A stretch of 64,000 nucleotides of DNA from RGIG5270 sp045538635. GTDB lineage: Bacteria > Verrucomicrobiota > Lentisphaeria > Victivallales > Victivallaceae. Positions 1 through 8,336 of the stretch are shown here, one piece after another. The stretch spans positions 1 to 64,000 of the forward strand of contig JAZSRU010000093.1 in the NCBI GenBank assembly GCA_045538635.1. The letters are read 5' to 3'. The notes beneath the pieces are model-generated. The model ran no database searches. It saw only the letters and a program-made list of their open reading frames with translations, and was not told the DNA's origin. Within the stretch, counting starts at the first letter, position 1, and the number at the start of each line of letters is the position of its first letter. The translations under genes and the position numbers were made by a program.

Positions 1-385
1 GTGCTTTCTCCAGAACATAAGCGGTCCAGCGGTTGCGCAATGCCTTGCGGAAAGCAAACATCTCCTGCAATTTGGCTTTAGCTTCAGTGCCGGGAATAGT
101 AGAAAGTTGACGGATCAATGCATCACATGCTGAAGCGGCCTCCGGAAATTCATTTCTTCCGATCATTTCCTCAACTGTTTTCTTCTGTCCGGCAATATCT
201 GCCAGGATTTGCTTCCGCACAACAGCTTCATTATCTGCAAATTCACGGATTTTGATCTGTTCCGGAGTCAAAGCAGCCGTTGCGGCTGTACCTTTGTCAG
301 CGGCAGCGGCACTGCTTCCGGCGAGCATTACCAGAAGCAACGCCCATCCTGATACTGACTTCAAATTTTTACAACTTTTTGCCAT
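1..385 (-). CDS. Probable type IV pilus-like secretin, N-terminal fragment (Amuc_1098-like), cut by window edge
   Basis: The reading frame opens at an ATG at 385 and runs off the left edge, giving about 128 residues. An AAGGA sits upstream of the ATG. The start MAKSCKNLKS is followed by a hydrophobic stretch and Ala-rich cleavage region (around residues 12-30), which looks like a Sec signal peptide, and then a charged, helical segment. The secretin domain itself would lie outside the window, so the identity rests on position: it is the last gene of a set ordered like Akkermansia Amuc_1102-1101-1100-1099-1098, where 1098 is the outer-membrane secretin. It follows the Amuc_1099-like gene by 41 bases. 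A different secreted pilus-cluster protein cannot be excluded. Confidence 0.6.
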   Translation of the reverse strand, partial: MAKSCKNLKSVSGWALLLVMLAGSSAAAADKGTAATAALTPEQIKIREFADNEAVVRKQILADIAGQKKTVEEMIGRNEFPEAASACDALIRQLSTIPGTEAKAKLQEMFAFRKALRNRWTAYVLEKA

Positions 386-426
386 CTTCGATTTGTCCTT
401 ATGTAAACTTTTTTTTATGTACAACT

Positions 427-1665
427 TCAACGCCGGGCTCCCGGAACAGTTCCATCTGCAGCGGCCTGCTGCACATTTCCTTCAGCAGCAGGTTCTTTTT
501 TCTCTTTGGATGGAATATATTCTTCCGGAATCATCGGTTTGCGTTTTATTACAACAGGCTGACTGTTTTTTTCTGTTGAAATCACAGTCACGCTGTTAGT
601 TCTCTTTTCAATTTTCTGAACTTTATAAGTACTGAATCCGATAGCAGTACTGCCCATACGCAAGTTACTGTTGACGCGTACATTATAAGTTTTTTCCGAC
701 CAGATATCTTTCAATTGAGCTTTATCGTCAGGGTCATACGCGACTTCGTTGACTTTCATCAGAATCATACGGCCTTTTCTGTCTTTCAAACGCACGCTGT
801 ACTCTGTAACTTTCTGCATTTTATTATCAACCATTTTCTCGACTTCTTTGCTGAGAATATCGTCGATAGTATAAGAACCGGTATCCAGCTGAACACGCCT
901 GCCGATACTCAAATAATGTTTTTCTTCTTTGCGGTTTTTACCTTTGATACGCTGCTCATGAGTGAGCATCTGAATATCCCAGAAAGCTTTATCTCTGCCC
1001 TCAAGGACAGATACACCGAGCAAAGTCGCCTTCAACGGCTGACGGTCAATTGAAACAAGATACAAACCACTGTAAAGCTGCGGATGGCTGTCCGCTTTTT
1101 TCATATCAGTATTCATCTTGTATTCATACACGTTGACAAATCCGTCGTCATCAAGATCATCATAAGCATCGTGAGCATCATACGGATTCAAACCATTTTC
1201 CAATTCGATAATATTTGGGATACCATCGTCATCACTGTCCAAACGGGCAGCGGCCTGCGAGCCCTGAACTTCAGCTTTGGGAGCAAGCAATTTTTTGCCG
1301 CAATGAGCCATGGGGCAGTTTTCGGTGGAGTCAAGGACTCTGCGCGGAATAAGATATCCGCAATGACCGCAGCGTGAAATTTTAAAAATAGTCATCAAAT
1401 CACTGAAATCTTTATTATCTTTTTTGTCACGGGCAGATGCCTGTGCCAAAACAGAATTTTCTCTCATCAGCACCGGCAGATTGAATTTGGGATCTGATGC
1501 TTTAGTGACCACATAATTCGGTTCCAATTGGGGAATCTGCAAGTCTGACTCTTTGACTTCACCGGTTTTAAGCACAATATTATACAAATGCACCAACAGC
1601 AAAGCAAATATAACAAAAAGTGCAATCAAAACCACTTTTTCATAATGTTTTTTCAAAAAATCCAC
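427..1665 (-). CDS. Inner-membrane pilus-like component, Amuc_1099-like, with zinc ribbon and TSP3-type calcium repeats
   Basis: 412 residues from a GTG start, chosen because a GGAGGA lies about 6 bases upstream and no better start is visible. One transmembrane helix spans residues 11-30, with the rest presumably periplasmic. Residues 99-122 hold four cysteines (C99-x2-C102 and C117-x4-C122) that resemble a zinc ribbon. Residues 143-154 and 170-182 carry Asp-rich DxDxDG segments typical of thrombospondin type 3 / calcium-binding repeats. The C-terminal half is basic, beta-rich and unrecognised. It lies 15 bases after the Amuc_1100-like gene and before the probable secretin, the position of Amuc_1099 in Akkermansia. 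The metal-binding roles are inferred from the motifs only. Confidence 0.65.
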   Translation of the reverse strand: MDFLKKHYEKVVLIALFVIFALLLVHLYNIVLKTGEVKESDLQIPQLEPNYVVTKASDPKFNLPVLMRENSVLAQASARDKKDNKDFSDLMTIFKISRCGHCGYLIPRRVLDSTENCPMAHCGKKLLAPKAEVQGSQAAARLDSDDDGIPNIIELENGLNPYDAHDAYDDLDDDGFVNVYEYKMNTDMKKADSHPQLYSGLYLVSIDRQPLKATLLGVSVLEGRDKAFWDIQMLTHEQRIKGKNRKEEKHYLSIGRRVQLDTGSYTIDDILSKEVEKMVDNKMQKVTEYSVRLKDRKGRMILMKVNEVAYDPDDKAQLKDIWSEKTYNVRVNSNLRMGSTAIGFSTYKVQKIEKRTNSVTVISTEKNSQPVVIKRKPMIPEEYIPSKEKKEPAAEGNVQQAAADGTVPGARR

Positions 1666-1680
1666 GCTAAATCCTCCGCC

Positions 1681-2883
1681 TCATCTTCTCTGATATTCAT
1701 GTTGTTTCAAAATTAAATAATCCACTTCCAACTCTATCTCAAAAAACGGATTATTACCAATCAATACTTTACCATAATCACGACGCTGCTGATAGGGAAG
1801 ATGTGAATCATCTTTGAATTTGATCTCAATTTTCTTACCATCTTTATCAACAGGAATTTCCTCTGCAACAAGCCCGATAACAACTGCGGCCTTATCCTCA
1901 TACGCAGGAACTCTCAACCTTAAATCACGCACAATATAAACACGGCTGTCCATGATTGATCTGTTGAATGAGGACATTATACGACGCAAAGCATCCATTG
2001 TTGCCACCAATTTTATATTATACTTATAAACTGTAATTCTGTTATCTTCGCTGTACGGAGTTTTACTGATAAATTTAACACGATCAACAACGCGGACAGT
2101 TTTTTCCTCCGGCAGAGCTTTGATTATACGGCTGATCATATCACCGACAATTTCCATATTCTGCATAGAATCGGCAATCTGCTGCGGAGTGGCAAGACCG
2201 AGCGACATAAGAGAAAATTCTGAGGCTTCCTTATTAACATCAATGTTCTTATCCAGAACAATTTTGTTCAGCTTGATTTCATTAGCCTTGAGGATTTCAC
2301 GGCAATGCTCAACAGTACGGCCGGACATTTCACGAGGCAAGCCGATCGCCTGCAGGAAAATATCATCAACATTACCAGCATTGATTGTTTCAAATGACAC
2401 CTTCTGCGCTTCAGTTGCAAATGCATTACTTGCGGCCGGCCACTTGTTGCCGAATTCCATTTTAAAACGCTTGAAACGGTCATTGATACGTTCATGCTGA
2501 TTTTCATTGAGAAAGTCATAGAATTTTTTGATCAGCTCATCGCCGTTTTTCAATCCCAGATTCAATGCCATAACATTGACTGCAACACGGTACGGATGTC
2601 CGAAAAACGGTCTGATCAACTGATTTTTTTCACTATAGACAACGAGATCATCATTCAGCAGTTTCAAATTACCTTCGATAACTGAAACCTGATTCTGCAG
2701 AGGATCCTGCAAATCTCTGATTGTATTGCGCATCCGGTTAACTTCATTATTGGCCTCAACCATCTCCAGATATTTCAAAACCGCGACCACAAGCAGGAAA
2801 AGCACAACCAATACGGATACACCTATCACACCCACCAATGACTTATTGTATTTAACAAATCTTCTCAATAATACAGGATCCAT
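1681..2883 (-). CDS. Amuc_1100-like pilus-associated inner-membrane protein (PilO-like)
   Basis: 400 residues from an ATG at 2883, two bases after the stop of the PilM-like gene, which suggests translational coupling. A single transmembrane helix (about residues 17-37) is followed by a predicted coiled coil with a conserved-looking NxMRNxIxxLQ segment (about 46-60), then a long soluble region with two alpha/beta halves, as expected for PilO/GspM-type proteins. Akkermansia Amuc_1100 (317 residues) is the known TLR2-active protein of this family. Here the protein is longer. Family membership is inferred from gene order plus the TM-coiled coil-ferredoxin-like layout, not from a database match. 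It probably bridges the PilM/N-like protein and the secretin in the periplasm. Confidence 0.65.
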   Translation of the reverse strand: MDPVLLRRFVKYNKSLVGVIGVSVLVVLFLLVVAVLKYLEMVEANNEVNRMRNTIRDLQDPLQNQVSVIEGNLKLLNDDLVVYSEKNQLIRPFFGHPYRVAVNVMALNLGLKNGDELIKKFYDFLNENQHERINDRFKRFKMEFGNKWPAASNAFATEAQKVSFETINAGNVDDIFLQAIGLPREMSGRTVEHCREILKANEIKLNKIVLDKNIDVNKEASEFSLMSLGLATPQQIADSMQNMEIVGDMISRIIKALPEEKTVRVVDRVKFISKTPYSEDNRITVYKYNIKLVATMDALRRIMSSFNRSIMDSRVYIVRDLRLRVPAYEDKAAVVIGLVAEEIPVDKDGKKIEIKFKDDSHLPYQQRRDYGKVLIGNNPFFEIELEVDYLILKQHEYQRR

Positions 2884-2885
2884 GA

Positions 2886-4772
2886 TTACAACCTTATGGG
2901 CTTATTAAGTTTAACATAGAATACAAACGCAGCAATATTGTTGGCTCCAACTTCCTGCATGACCAAATCAATTACAATGTCGCCATCGCCCAACTTGAAC
3001 AAAAACTCATCAGACTTTTTGGCATCATCATATTGCTTTTTCAAATTATTCAAATTAGCTTTGAATGTATCTCCGAGGATCTCCTGCTTGAGAATCAGCG
3101 AATATCCTTTGAGCTTGAGTATGCTTATCTCCCGGCTCTGAGCCTGCGGCTGCATTTCGCCCATACCGCCATCTCCGGGGGGCGGTTCAGGGGCTGGTTC
3201 GGGCGGAGGATTACCGAAAATACCTGCGATGCCGCTGGGCTGGGCGGCAGACGACTGTGCGGCACTGCCGGCTTTGGCGGCTGCCTCTTTTTCAGCCCTG
3301 CGATCTGCTTCGATATCATTAATACCCTCAATGGCACAGAACCATGTGGTATCCGGAACAACTTTCTGCAAATCATTCAAGATTGCGACCCAGACCGTTC
3401 TTGATTTTATAATATTCACATAACGGTCATATTCACCGCGCAGATTCCGTACCTGATTATTTTTTTCATTGATCTGCTCGGAAAGCCGTTGAGCCTCTTC
3501 CACCTTGCTTCTGACAGCATTGGCACGATTCTTGTCAAATGTCAACATTTTTGACACCCCGGCATAGAATATCAGCAAAGAAACAACAATCGTCAGACAA
3601 CTGCCGTAAAAATACATTTTTTTGGACTGAATATCAGCCTGAATTTTAATAGTTTCCGGCAGCAGGTTGATATCGACAGGAACTTCTGCCGCACTGCGGA
3701 TACCCATTCCGGCAAGTTCAACAAACATCGGAGCGACATCAAGCAATGCCTCTTTGTCAACACTGCCAGCAATGCTCATAGCACTGAAAACATTGAGATA
3801 ATCGACCTTGATATTGAGTTTTTCGGTAAAAAATTCTGTAACATACTGGATCAATGCGCCGCCGCCGGAAAGATAAAGTGCGGTAGGCTTGCTGCCGTTG
3901 TATTGTGAACGCCACACATTGATTGAACGGCTGATTTCACCATGCAGACGGGTCATGACATTACGGGCTATTTTGGAAATAGTAGCTGCTACTTCGGACT
4001 CCGGATCTTCATAAGCTCCGCCGAGCGCAACAAAACCGTGTTTTCCCTTCAAATCTTCAGCCTCATCAAACGGGATCGCAAATTCCTTGCTGATCTGCTG
4101 GGTAATAGCATCACCGGCGATGGGAATACTGCGGACAAAAACCCTGTCATCTTCACAAATGACCAGAGAACTTGACTGACCGCCGATATTAAGCAGAATT
4201 TCACAGGAGCCGGGTTCTCTTTTCACGCATGCATAAAAAGCATTGACCATGGAAACCGGAGCAATATTAACAGAGATGACTTCAAGACCGCTTTCAAGCA
4301 CAACATCTGTATAAGCAGTAATAATATCTCTCTTGGCAGCGACAAACAATGCCTCATATTCATCATGCGGATCATCAAATTCTGTAACCGGCGGCAAGGT
4401 ATGTTTAATCAGCTGATAGTCCCAGATGATCTCATCCATTGAATAAGGAACTGTCTGTTTAGCCTCAAATTCAATGATCTTGCTGATCATTGTATCATCC
4501 CCGCTCAATTCAGGCAGTTTGCTCAATCTTGAGAATGCCACCTGACCGGAAAGAGTAATTCGAACCTGCTTTGATTTGAAATCATTGCTCTGCAGCATAA
4601 ACTGATACACACGGGCAAAAGCAACCACCGGATCATCATCCCCCTGGGCAAGCGGTTCAAACACAAATTTTTCAAGAACAAGCCCGCCGCCTCCGGGAAT
4701 GAAGGAGAACTCCGCCATTTTTATGGTATCACTGCCGATATCAATAGTTAAAATTGTTGTCTGTCCTGCCAT
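2886..4772 (-). CDS. PilM-PilN-like fusion protein of the pilus-like system (Amuc_1101-like)
   Basis: 628 residues. Residues 5-350 form a PilM-type actin-like ATPase: the phosphate-1 motif TIDIGSDTIK (9-18), a second phosphate motif LLNIGGQSSS (193-202) and the adenosine motif LYLSGGGALI (299-308) are visible. A transmembrane helix at 386-406 leads into a coiled coil (410-455) and a PilN-like periplasmic region. That region is interrupted by an Ala/Pro/Gly-rich low-complexity insert (about 493-545). In classical type IV pili PilM and PilN are separate, PilM binding the PilN N-terminus in the cytoplasm, so this fusion would fix their 1:1 ratio. It lies between the Amuc_1102-like and Amuc_1100-like genes of the same operon. 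Confidence 0.8.
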   Translation of the reverse strand: MAGQTTILTIDIGSDTIKMAEFSFIPGGGGLVLEKFVFEPLAQGDDDPVVAFARVYQFMLQSNDFKSKQVRITLSGQVAFSRLSKLPELSGDDTMISKIIEFEAKQTVPYSMDEIIWDYQLIKHTLPPVTEFDDPHDEYEALFVAAKRDIITAYTDVVLESGLEVISVNIAPVSMVNAFYACVKREPGSCEILLNIGGQSSSLVICEDDRVFVRSIPIAGDAITQQISKEFAIPFDEAEDLKGKHGFVALGGAYEDPESEVAATISKIARNVMTRLHGEISRSINVWRSQYNGSKPTALYLSGGGALIQYVTEFFTEKLNIKVDYLNVFSAMSIAGSVDKEALLDVAPMFVELAGMGIRSAAEVPVDINLLPETIKIQADIQSKKMYFYGSCLTIVVSLLIFYAGVSKMLTFDKNRANAVRSKVEEAQRLSEQINEKNNQVRNLRGEYDRYVNIIKSRTVWVAILNDLQKVVPDTTWFCAIEGINDIEADRRAEKEAAAKAGSAAQSSAAQPSGIAGIFGNPPPEPAPEPPPGDGGMGEMQPQAQSREISILKLKGYSLILKQEILGDTFKANLNNLKKQYDDAKKSDEFLFKLGDGDIVIDLVMQEVGANNIAAFVFYVKLNKPIRL

Positions 4773-4790
4773 AAAAAGTATCTTCCATAA

Positions 4791-5420
4791 TTATTTGACT
4801 TTTTCATATTCATATTTATTCACTTCGATAATGCTCCAGGTAGTTCCTGTACGCCCACTGACTGCACCTTCGACCTTGACTGTATTTTTCGGCAGATTTC
4901 TGAATGCCGCAGAAATATCTTTTAAGGGTACTGCTTTATTTGAACCGTATGCAGTCGCAATAACTTTACCACCGACAACGATATCAGCAGCCACATACAA
5001 TTTAAAACGGTCAATATTCTGATCGGAAATATAACGGCGGAAAATCGGGGCAGGAAGCAATGCTTTCATGTAATGATCCTTGCCGTCGCGTTCAATATAC
5101 CAATATTTAACCGAACCATTGAAAAGTACCGTCCGTTTGGCATCACGGCACAATACCCGCACATTCAACTCCACATCATCAATAAAACGCTTTTTTACAT
5201 CCTTGATATCCTGCGGACGGTATTTCAACTCGATATCAAGCCATTGATCTTTGACTCCTGTGAGATTGGAACCGCTTGTTCCTGAAGTTTTTGCCTGCGG
5301 AGGATACTTGGTGAACACGCTCATTTTCATAGTCTTTTTGATATTTTCGGCACCGGAGGCACAGAAAACTCCTATAAAAATGCAACAGAGCGAAACAAGT
5401 ATTTTTTCAGACATATTCAT
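4791..5420 (-). CDS. Secreted pilus-like system protein, Amuc_1102-like
   Basis: 209 residues with an N-terminal Sec signal peptide (hydrophobic residues 6-20, likely cleavage near ASGA at 21-24). The mature part is a small, basic, mostly beta protein with no motif I can name. A second in-frame ATG two codons downstream (5414) is also possible. It is the first gene of the pilus-like set, 18 bases before the PilM/N fusion and 15 bases after secG, matching the position of Amuc_1102 in Akkermansia. The function is unknown. The periplasmic location is inferred from the signal peptide. Confidence 0.6.
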   Translation of the reverse strand: MNMSEKILVSLCCIFIGVFCASGAENIKKTMKMSVFTKYPPQAKTSGTSGSNLTGVKDQWLDIELKYRPQDIKDVKKRFIDDVELNVRVLCRDAKRTVLFNGSVKYWYIERDGKDHYMKALLPAPIFRRYISDQNIDRFKLYVAADIVVGGKVIATAYGSNKAVPLKDISAAFRNLPKNTVKVEGAVSGRTGTTWSIIEVNKYEYEKVK

Positions 5421-5435
5421 TCAGGATATTCTCTC

Positions 5436-5792
5436 TTACTTTTTGGCAGCGGAAGCCTCTTTTTCGTTTACAACATTTTTTACTTCTGTCTGGACTGCGG
5501 AAGTATTTTTGGCCGCCTCAGCGCGAATCAAAGCATCAACATTGGAATTTTCTTCCTTGTGATGAGCGATAACTACCGCAATAGCAAGCACTAATACAAA
5601 AAATACACTTCCGAGAATAACGGTCATTTTAGTCAAATGACTGCCTGCCTGCGCACCGAAAATCGATTCACCCAACCCGCCGAAAGCACCGCCGAAGCCG
5701 CCTCCTTTGGACTGCTGAACCAAAACCAATGCAATAAGAAGCAGTGCAACCAGTATCACTGCCGCGTACAAAATAACTTCCAAAAAAGTCAT
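5436..5792 (-). CDS. secG: Preprotein translocase subunit SecG
   Basis: 118 residues. Two transmembrane helices (3-25 and 55-76) flank the SecG loop, where VLVQQSKGGG (23-32) is followed by a Gly/Ala-rich stretch ending in GAQAGS. This is the family signature. The C-terminal 40 residues are charged and Ala-rich, longer than in E. coli SecG. SecG assists the SecYE channel during protein export. It is the first gene of the run that continues into the pilus-like operon, whose products all need membrane insertion or export. The promoter at 5868-5896 would serve the whole set. Confidence 0.92.
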   Translation of the reverse strand: MTFLEVILYAAVILVALLLIALVLVQQSKGGGFGGAFGGLGESIFGAQAGSHLTKMTVILGSVFFVLVLAIAVVIAHHKEENSNVDALIRAEAAKNTSAVQTEVKNVVNEKEASAAKK

Positions 5793-5867
5793 TTATCATT
5801 CCTTTCCATATATAATTTACTTCAAAAAATTTACATTTTTCATCTGTGCATAAAAAGTCACACTATA

Positions 5868-5896
5868 ACTTTAATCCACAATCATACAAAAGTCAA
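5868..5896 (-). promoter_or_regulatory. Putative sigma-70 promoter for secG and the pilus-like operon
   Basis: Reading the minus strand: TTGACT (5896-5891), 17 bases, then TAAAGT (5873-5868), about 75 bases upstream of the secG start. The -35 is good and the -10 is weak. The stretch between secG and the next gene (5793-5947) holds nothing else recognisable. Confidence 0.45.
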
Positions 5897-5947
5897 CCCG
5901 ATTTTTGTATTTTTTTTCATATTTTATATAAAAACTCTGTTTTTTCT

Positions 5948-7051
5948 TTATTTTACAGATAATTTTTCATAATATTTCAAAATTTGAAGATTATCTCCAT
6001 TATTTATCAAGTCACATGCTTCTTTCTGATATTTCACTGCTCCGCTCAAATCACACCTTTTGTAACACAACAGCGCCAACGCCCGCTTGTATAATGCACG
6101 ATCAGGAAGTTTCGCCGCTCCAACTGTACCGGCATCGAATACCGCTTTTACACTTTGCAGCAGCGTATCAGCTGCCTCCAAAGCCACAGTATTGAACTTG
6201 TAATTATTCAAAAACATCCATGCCGCAAACAATCTGTCTTCGCTGCTGCCGAGATTACGCTTTTCAAAATCTCTTCCAACTTCAGCTCCGCGCCCTGCCA
6301 GAAACGGATAACGCGCCCCCATATCTATTTGCAGCAGATAAAAATTCTTTTCCTGCGGATACTTCTTTTTAAACTCCTCAAGAAATGCCCATGCATCTTC
6401 TGCACGGTTTGTATTTTCAAACGCAAACAGGCGCATCCGCAAACAGCTCAAATTCCCCGGATCAATTGCCATTATTTCACGCGCGGCACGATCGAGCTGA
6501 TATTCACTGCCGATACGCATTGCATTCTGCATTTCCGCCAGATAACGGCTGATACGACGGTTTTTTTCCACATCATACGATCCATTTTCAAATCTGTCCA
6601 GCATACCGGGCAAATCGATCAACTCTCCGCACCATATTATCTTATTTTCGTAATTTATGACAAATGCATACGGAAAAATAATATTTCTTTCCATATATGC
6701 CGCCAGCCCGCGGCGATCATACAACAGCGGATACTTGAAATCCGGATGCTCTTTCATAAATGCAAATATTTCATCTTCCGCAGAAGCCGCCAAACCAACT
6801 GAAATCCCTTTGCGTCCGGCAACACCATCCAGCAGAATTTCATTGCGCTTGAAATCTTCTCCGAGCAAATTTATAAAAACCAGAACTTTCAACTTCTTCT
6901 GATTCTTTGCATCAACCACATAAAAACGGGATTTGAAAACTTTTCTGTTATAATATTTCGTCTTCAACTCCAATGCTTCATCCCCAATCCCCAATGCCGA
7001 AATATCAAACATCATCAACATCACAAACATCACAAATAAAATTCTTGCCAT
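5948..7051 (-). CDS. Secreted thioredoxin-fold protein with TPR-like C-terminal half
   Basis: 367 residues. Residues 1-20 are a hydrophobic signal peptide. Residues 35-150 look like a thioredoxin/AhpC-TSA fold (KVLVFINLLG near 54-63, then FPYAFVINYENKIIWCGE around 126-143). No CxxC is present, so redox activity is doubtful. From about residue 170 onward the pattern is helical and TPR-like (AAREIMAIDPGNLSCLRM, later LYKRALALLCYKR). Such proteins often act as periplasmic stress or envelope-assembly factors, but no specific role can be assigned. It follows rodA by 35 bases on the same strand and is probably cotranscribed with it. Confidence 0.55.
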   Translation of the reverse strand: MARILFVMFVMLMMFDISALGIGDEALELKTKYYNRKVFKSRFYVVDAKNQKKLKVLVFINLLGEDFKRNEILLDGVAGRKGISVGLAASAEDEIFAFMKEHPDFKYPLLYDRRGLAAYMERNIIFPYAFVINYENKIIWCGELIDLPGMLDRFENGSYDVEKNRRISRYLAEMQNAMRIGSEYQLDRAAREIMAIDPGNLSCLRMRLFAFENTNRAEDAWAFLEEFKKKYPQEKNFYLLQIDMGARYPFLAGRGAEVGRDFEKRNLGSSEDRLFAAWMFLNNYKFNTVALEAADTLLQSVKAVFDAGTVGAAKLPDRALYKRALALLCYKRCDLSGAVKYQKEACDLINNGDNLQILKYYEKLSVK

Positions 7052-7086
7052 TTGTTTTCTCCTTTATTACATATAGCGACAAATTA

Positions 7087-8256
7087 TCATTCAGTACCAC
7101 TTTTCCGGTTGCGCCAGACCGATTGAACTATTCCCGACGCCATACTTCCAACCACCAGAAATGAGCCGCCGTAACTCACAAACGGCAAAACCAATCCGGT
7201 AACCGGAGCAATTCCGACATTTACACCGATATTTATGAATATCTGAGTAAAAAACAAAGCCGCTATCCCCAATGCCAGATAACAGCTGAATTTATTATCT
7301 GCCGCGTATGCCGTCAGCAATATCCGCAAACAGAAAATCAGAAACACACACAAAACTCCGAAACTTTTAAAAAATCCCCATTCTTCTGCAATCACCGAAA
7401 AAATAAAATCGTTATTCGCGGCAGACTGCGGCAGATAGCCGAGCGCATGCTGCGTTCCCTTGCCCAGCCCTTTGCCCCACAAGCCGCCGGAACCGACCGC
7501 AAGCTCACTCTGACGCTGTTGATAAGTCATTCCGCTCGGCGCATCTTCCGGATTCAAAAAAGCCATGATTCGCGCACGGTGATATGAACGCAGCAAGGGT
7601 TTCACCTCAAAATATTCATTTGCCGCCAGCAATCCAATAAGCATAATCCCACCGCCAAGCAATGAAAATATCCATTTGCGGTTCAATCCTGCCGCAAACA
7701 GCATGGCTCCGCTGCACGGGAGCAGCAGCAAAGCACTGCCGAGATCCGGCTCCACAAAAATAAGCACAAACGGCAGCAGTATCAACCCCAACACCATAAA
7801 CAATGTGGAAACTCTGTTCACATCAAATTTGGGATAACTCAACAATTTGGCAATAATCACAATCAAAGACAGTTTGGTAAGTTCAGATGGCTGAAAATTA
7901 AAAAATCCCAGATCAAGCCATCTCTTCGCACCGGAAATTTTCGTGCCGAATATCAATACCAGAACCAGCAACAGCAATGATACAATAAAAAAAGGCTCTG
8001 CAACAACCTCCCAGAATTTCGCATCCACATGACTGAAAATCAGATAAACCGGCAATGATACGCCCACCCAGAACAACTGACGCCGGAAAAAAAATTCATT
8101 CCCCGACTGGACTCCGGTACTGTAAATAAACAACAAGCCTATCCCGAGAAGAAATATCAAACAACCTAACTGCCAAAAATCAAAAGAACCGAAATACTTC
8201 GCTGCTTTTGATTCTTCTTTGCGATATGTTGTCCAATTTGCCTGTATTTTTCGCAC
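7087..8256 (-). CDS. rodA: Rod shape-determining protein RodA (SEDS peptidoglycan glycosyltransferase)
   Basis: 389 residues from a GTG start supported by GGAG seven bases upstream. There are about ten hydrophobic segments. The SEDS family signature NIGVNVGIAPVTGLVLPFVS is followed by YGGS near the C-terminus, and the catalytic-loop region VEPDLGSALLLLP contains the Asp expected of RodA/FtsW. RodA polymerises lipid II during lateral wall growth together with a class B PBP. No PBP2 or mreBCD gene is nearby. The N-terminal cytoplasmic tail (about 25 residues) is longer than usual. The purA terminator separates it from the upstream gene, so it should have its own promoter, which I did not find. 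Confidence 0.9.
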   Translation of the reverse strand: MRKIQANWTTYRKEESKAAKYFGSFDFWQLGCLIFLLGIGLLFIYSTGVQSGNEFFFRRQLFWVGVSLPVYLIFSHVDAKFWEVVAEPFFIVSLLLLVLVLIFGTKISGAKRWLDLGFFNFQPSELTKLSLIVIIAKLLSYPKFDVNRVSTLFMVLGLILLPFVLIFVEPDLGSALLLLPCSGAMLFAAGLNRKWIFSLLGGGIMLIGLLAANEYFEVKPLLRSYHRARIMAFLNPEDAPSGMTYQQRQSELAVGSGGLWGKGLGKGTQHALGYLPQSAANNDFIFSVIAEEWGFFKSFGVLCVFLIFCLRILLTAYAADNKFSCYLALGIAALFFTQIFINIGVNVGIAPVTGLVLPFVSYGGSFLVVGSMASGIVQSVWRNRKSGTE

Positions 8257-8273
8257 AGCAATTCTCCAGGGAT

Positions 8274-8312
8274 AAAAAAAGCGGACAGAGCATCAAAAAT
8301 ACGCCCGTCCGC
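8274..8312 (-). terminator. Rho-independent terminator of purA
   Basis: On the minus strand the stem GCGGAC...GTCCGC (8312-8307 with 8286-8281), with a further inner GGGC/GCTC pairing, is followed directly by seven Ts (8280-8274). It sits 25 bases after the purA stop and just upstream of the rodA start. Confidence 0.85.
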
Positions 8313-8336
8313 CTCAAATTTTTACAAAATCACATT

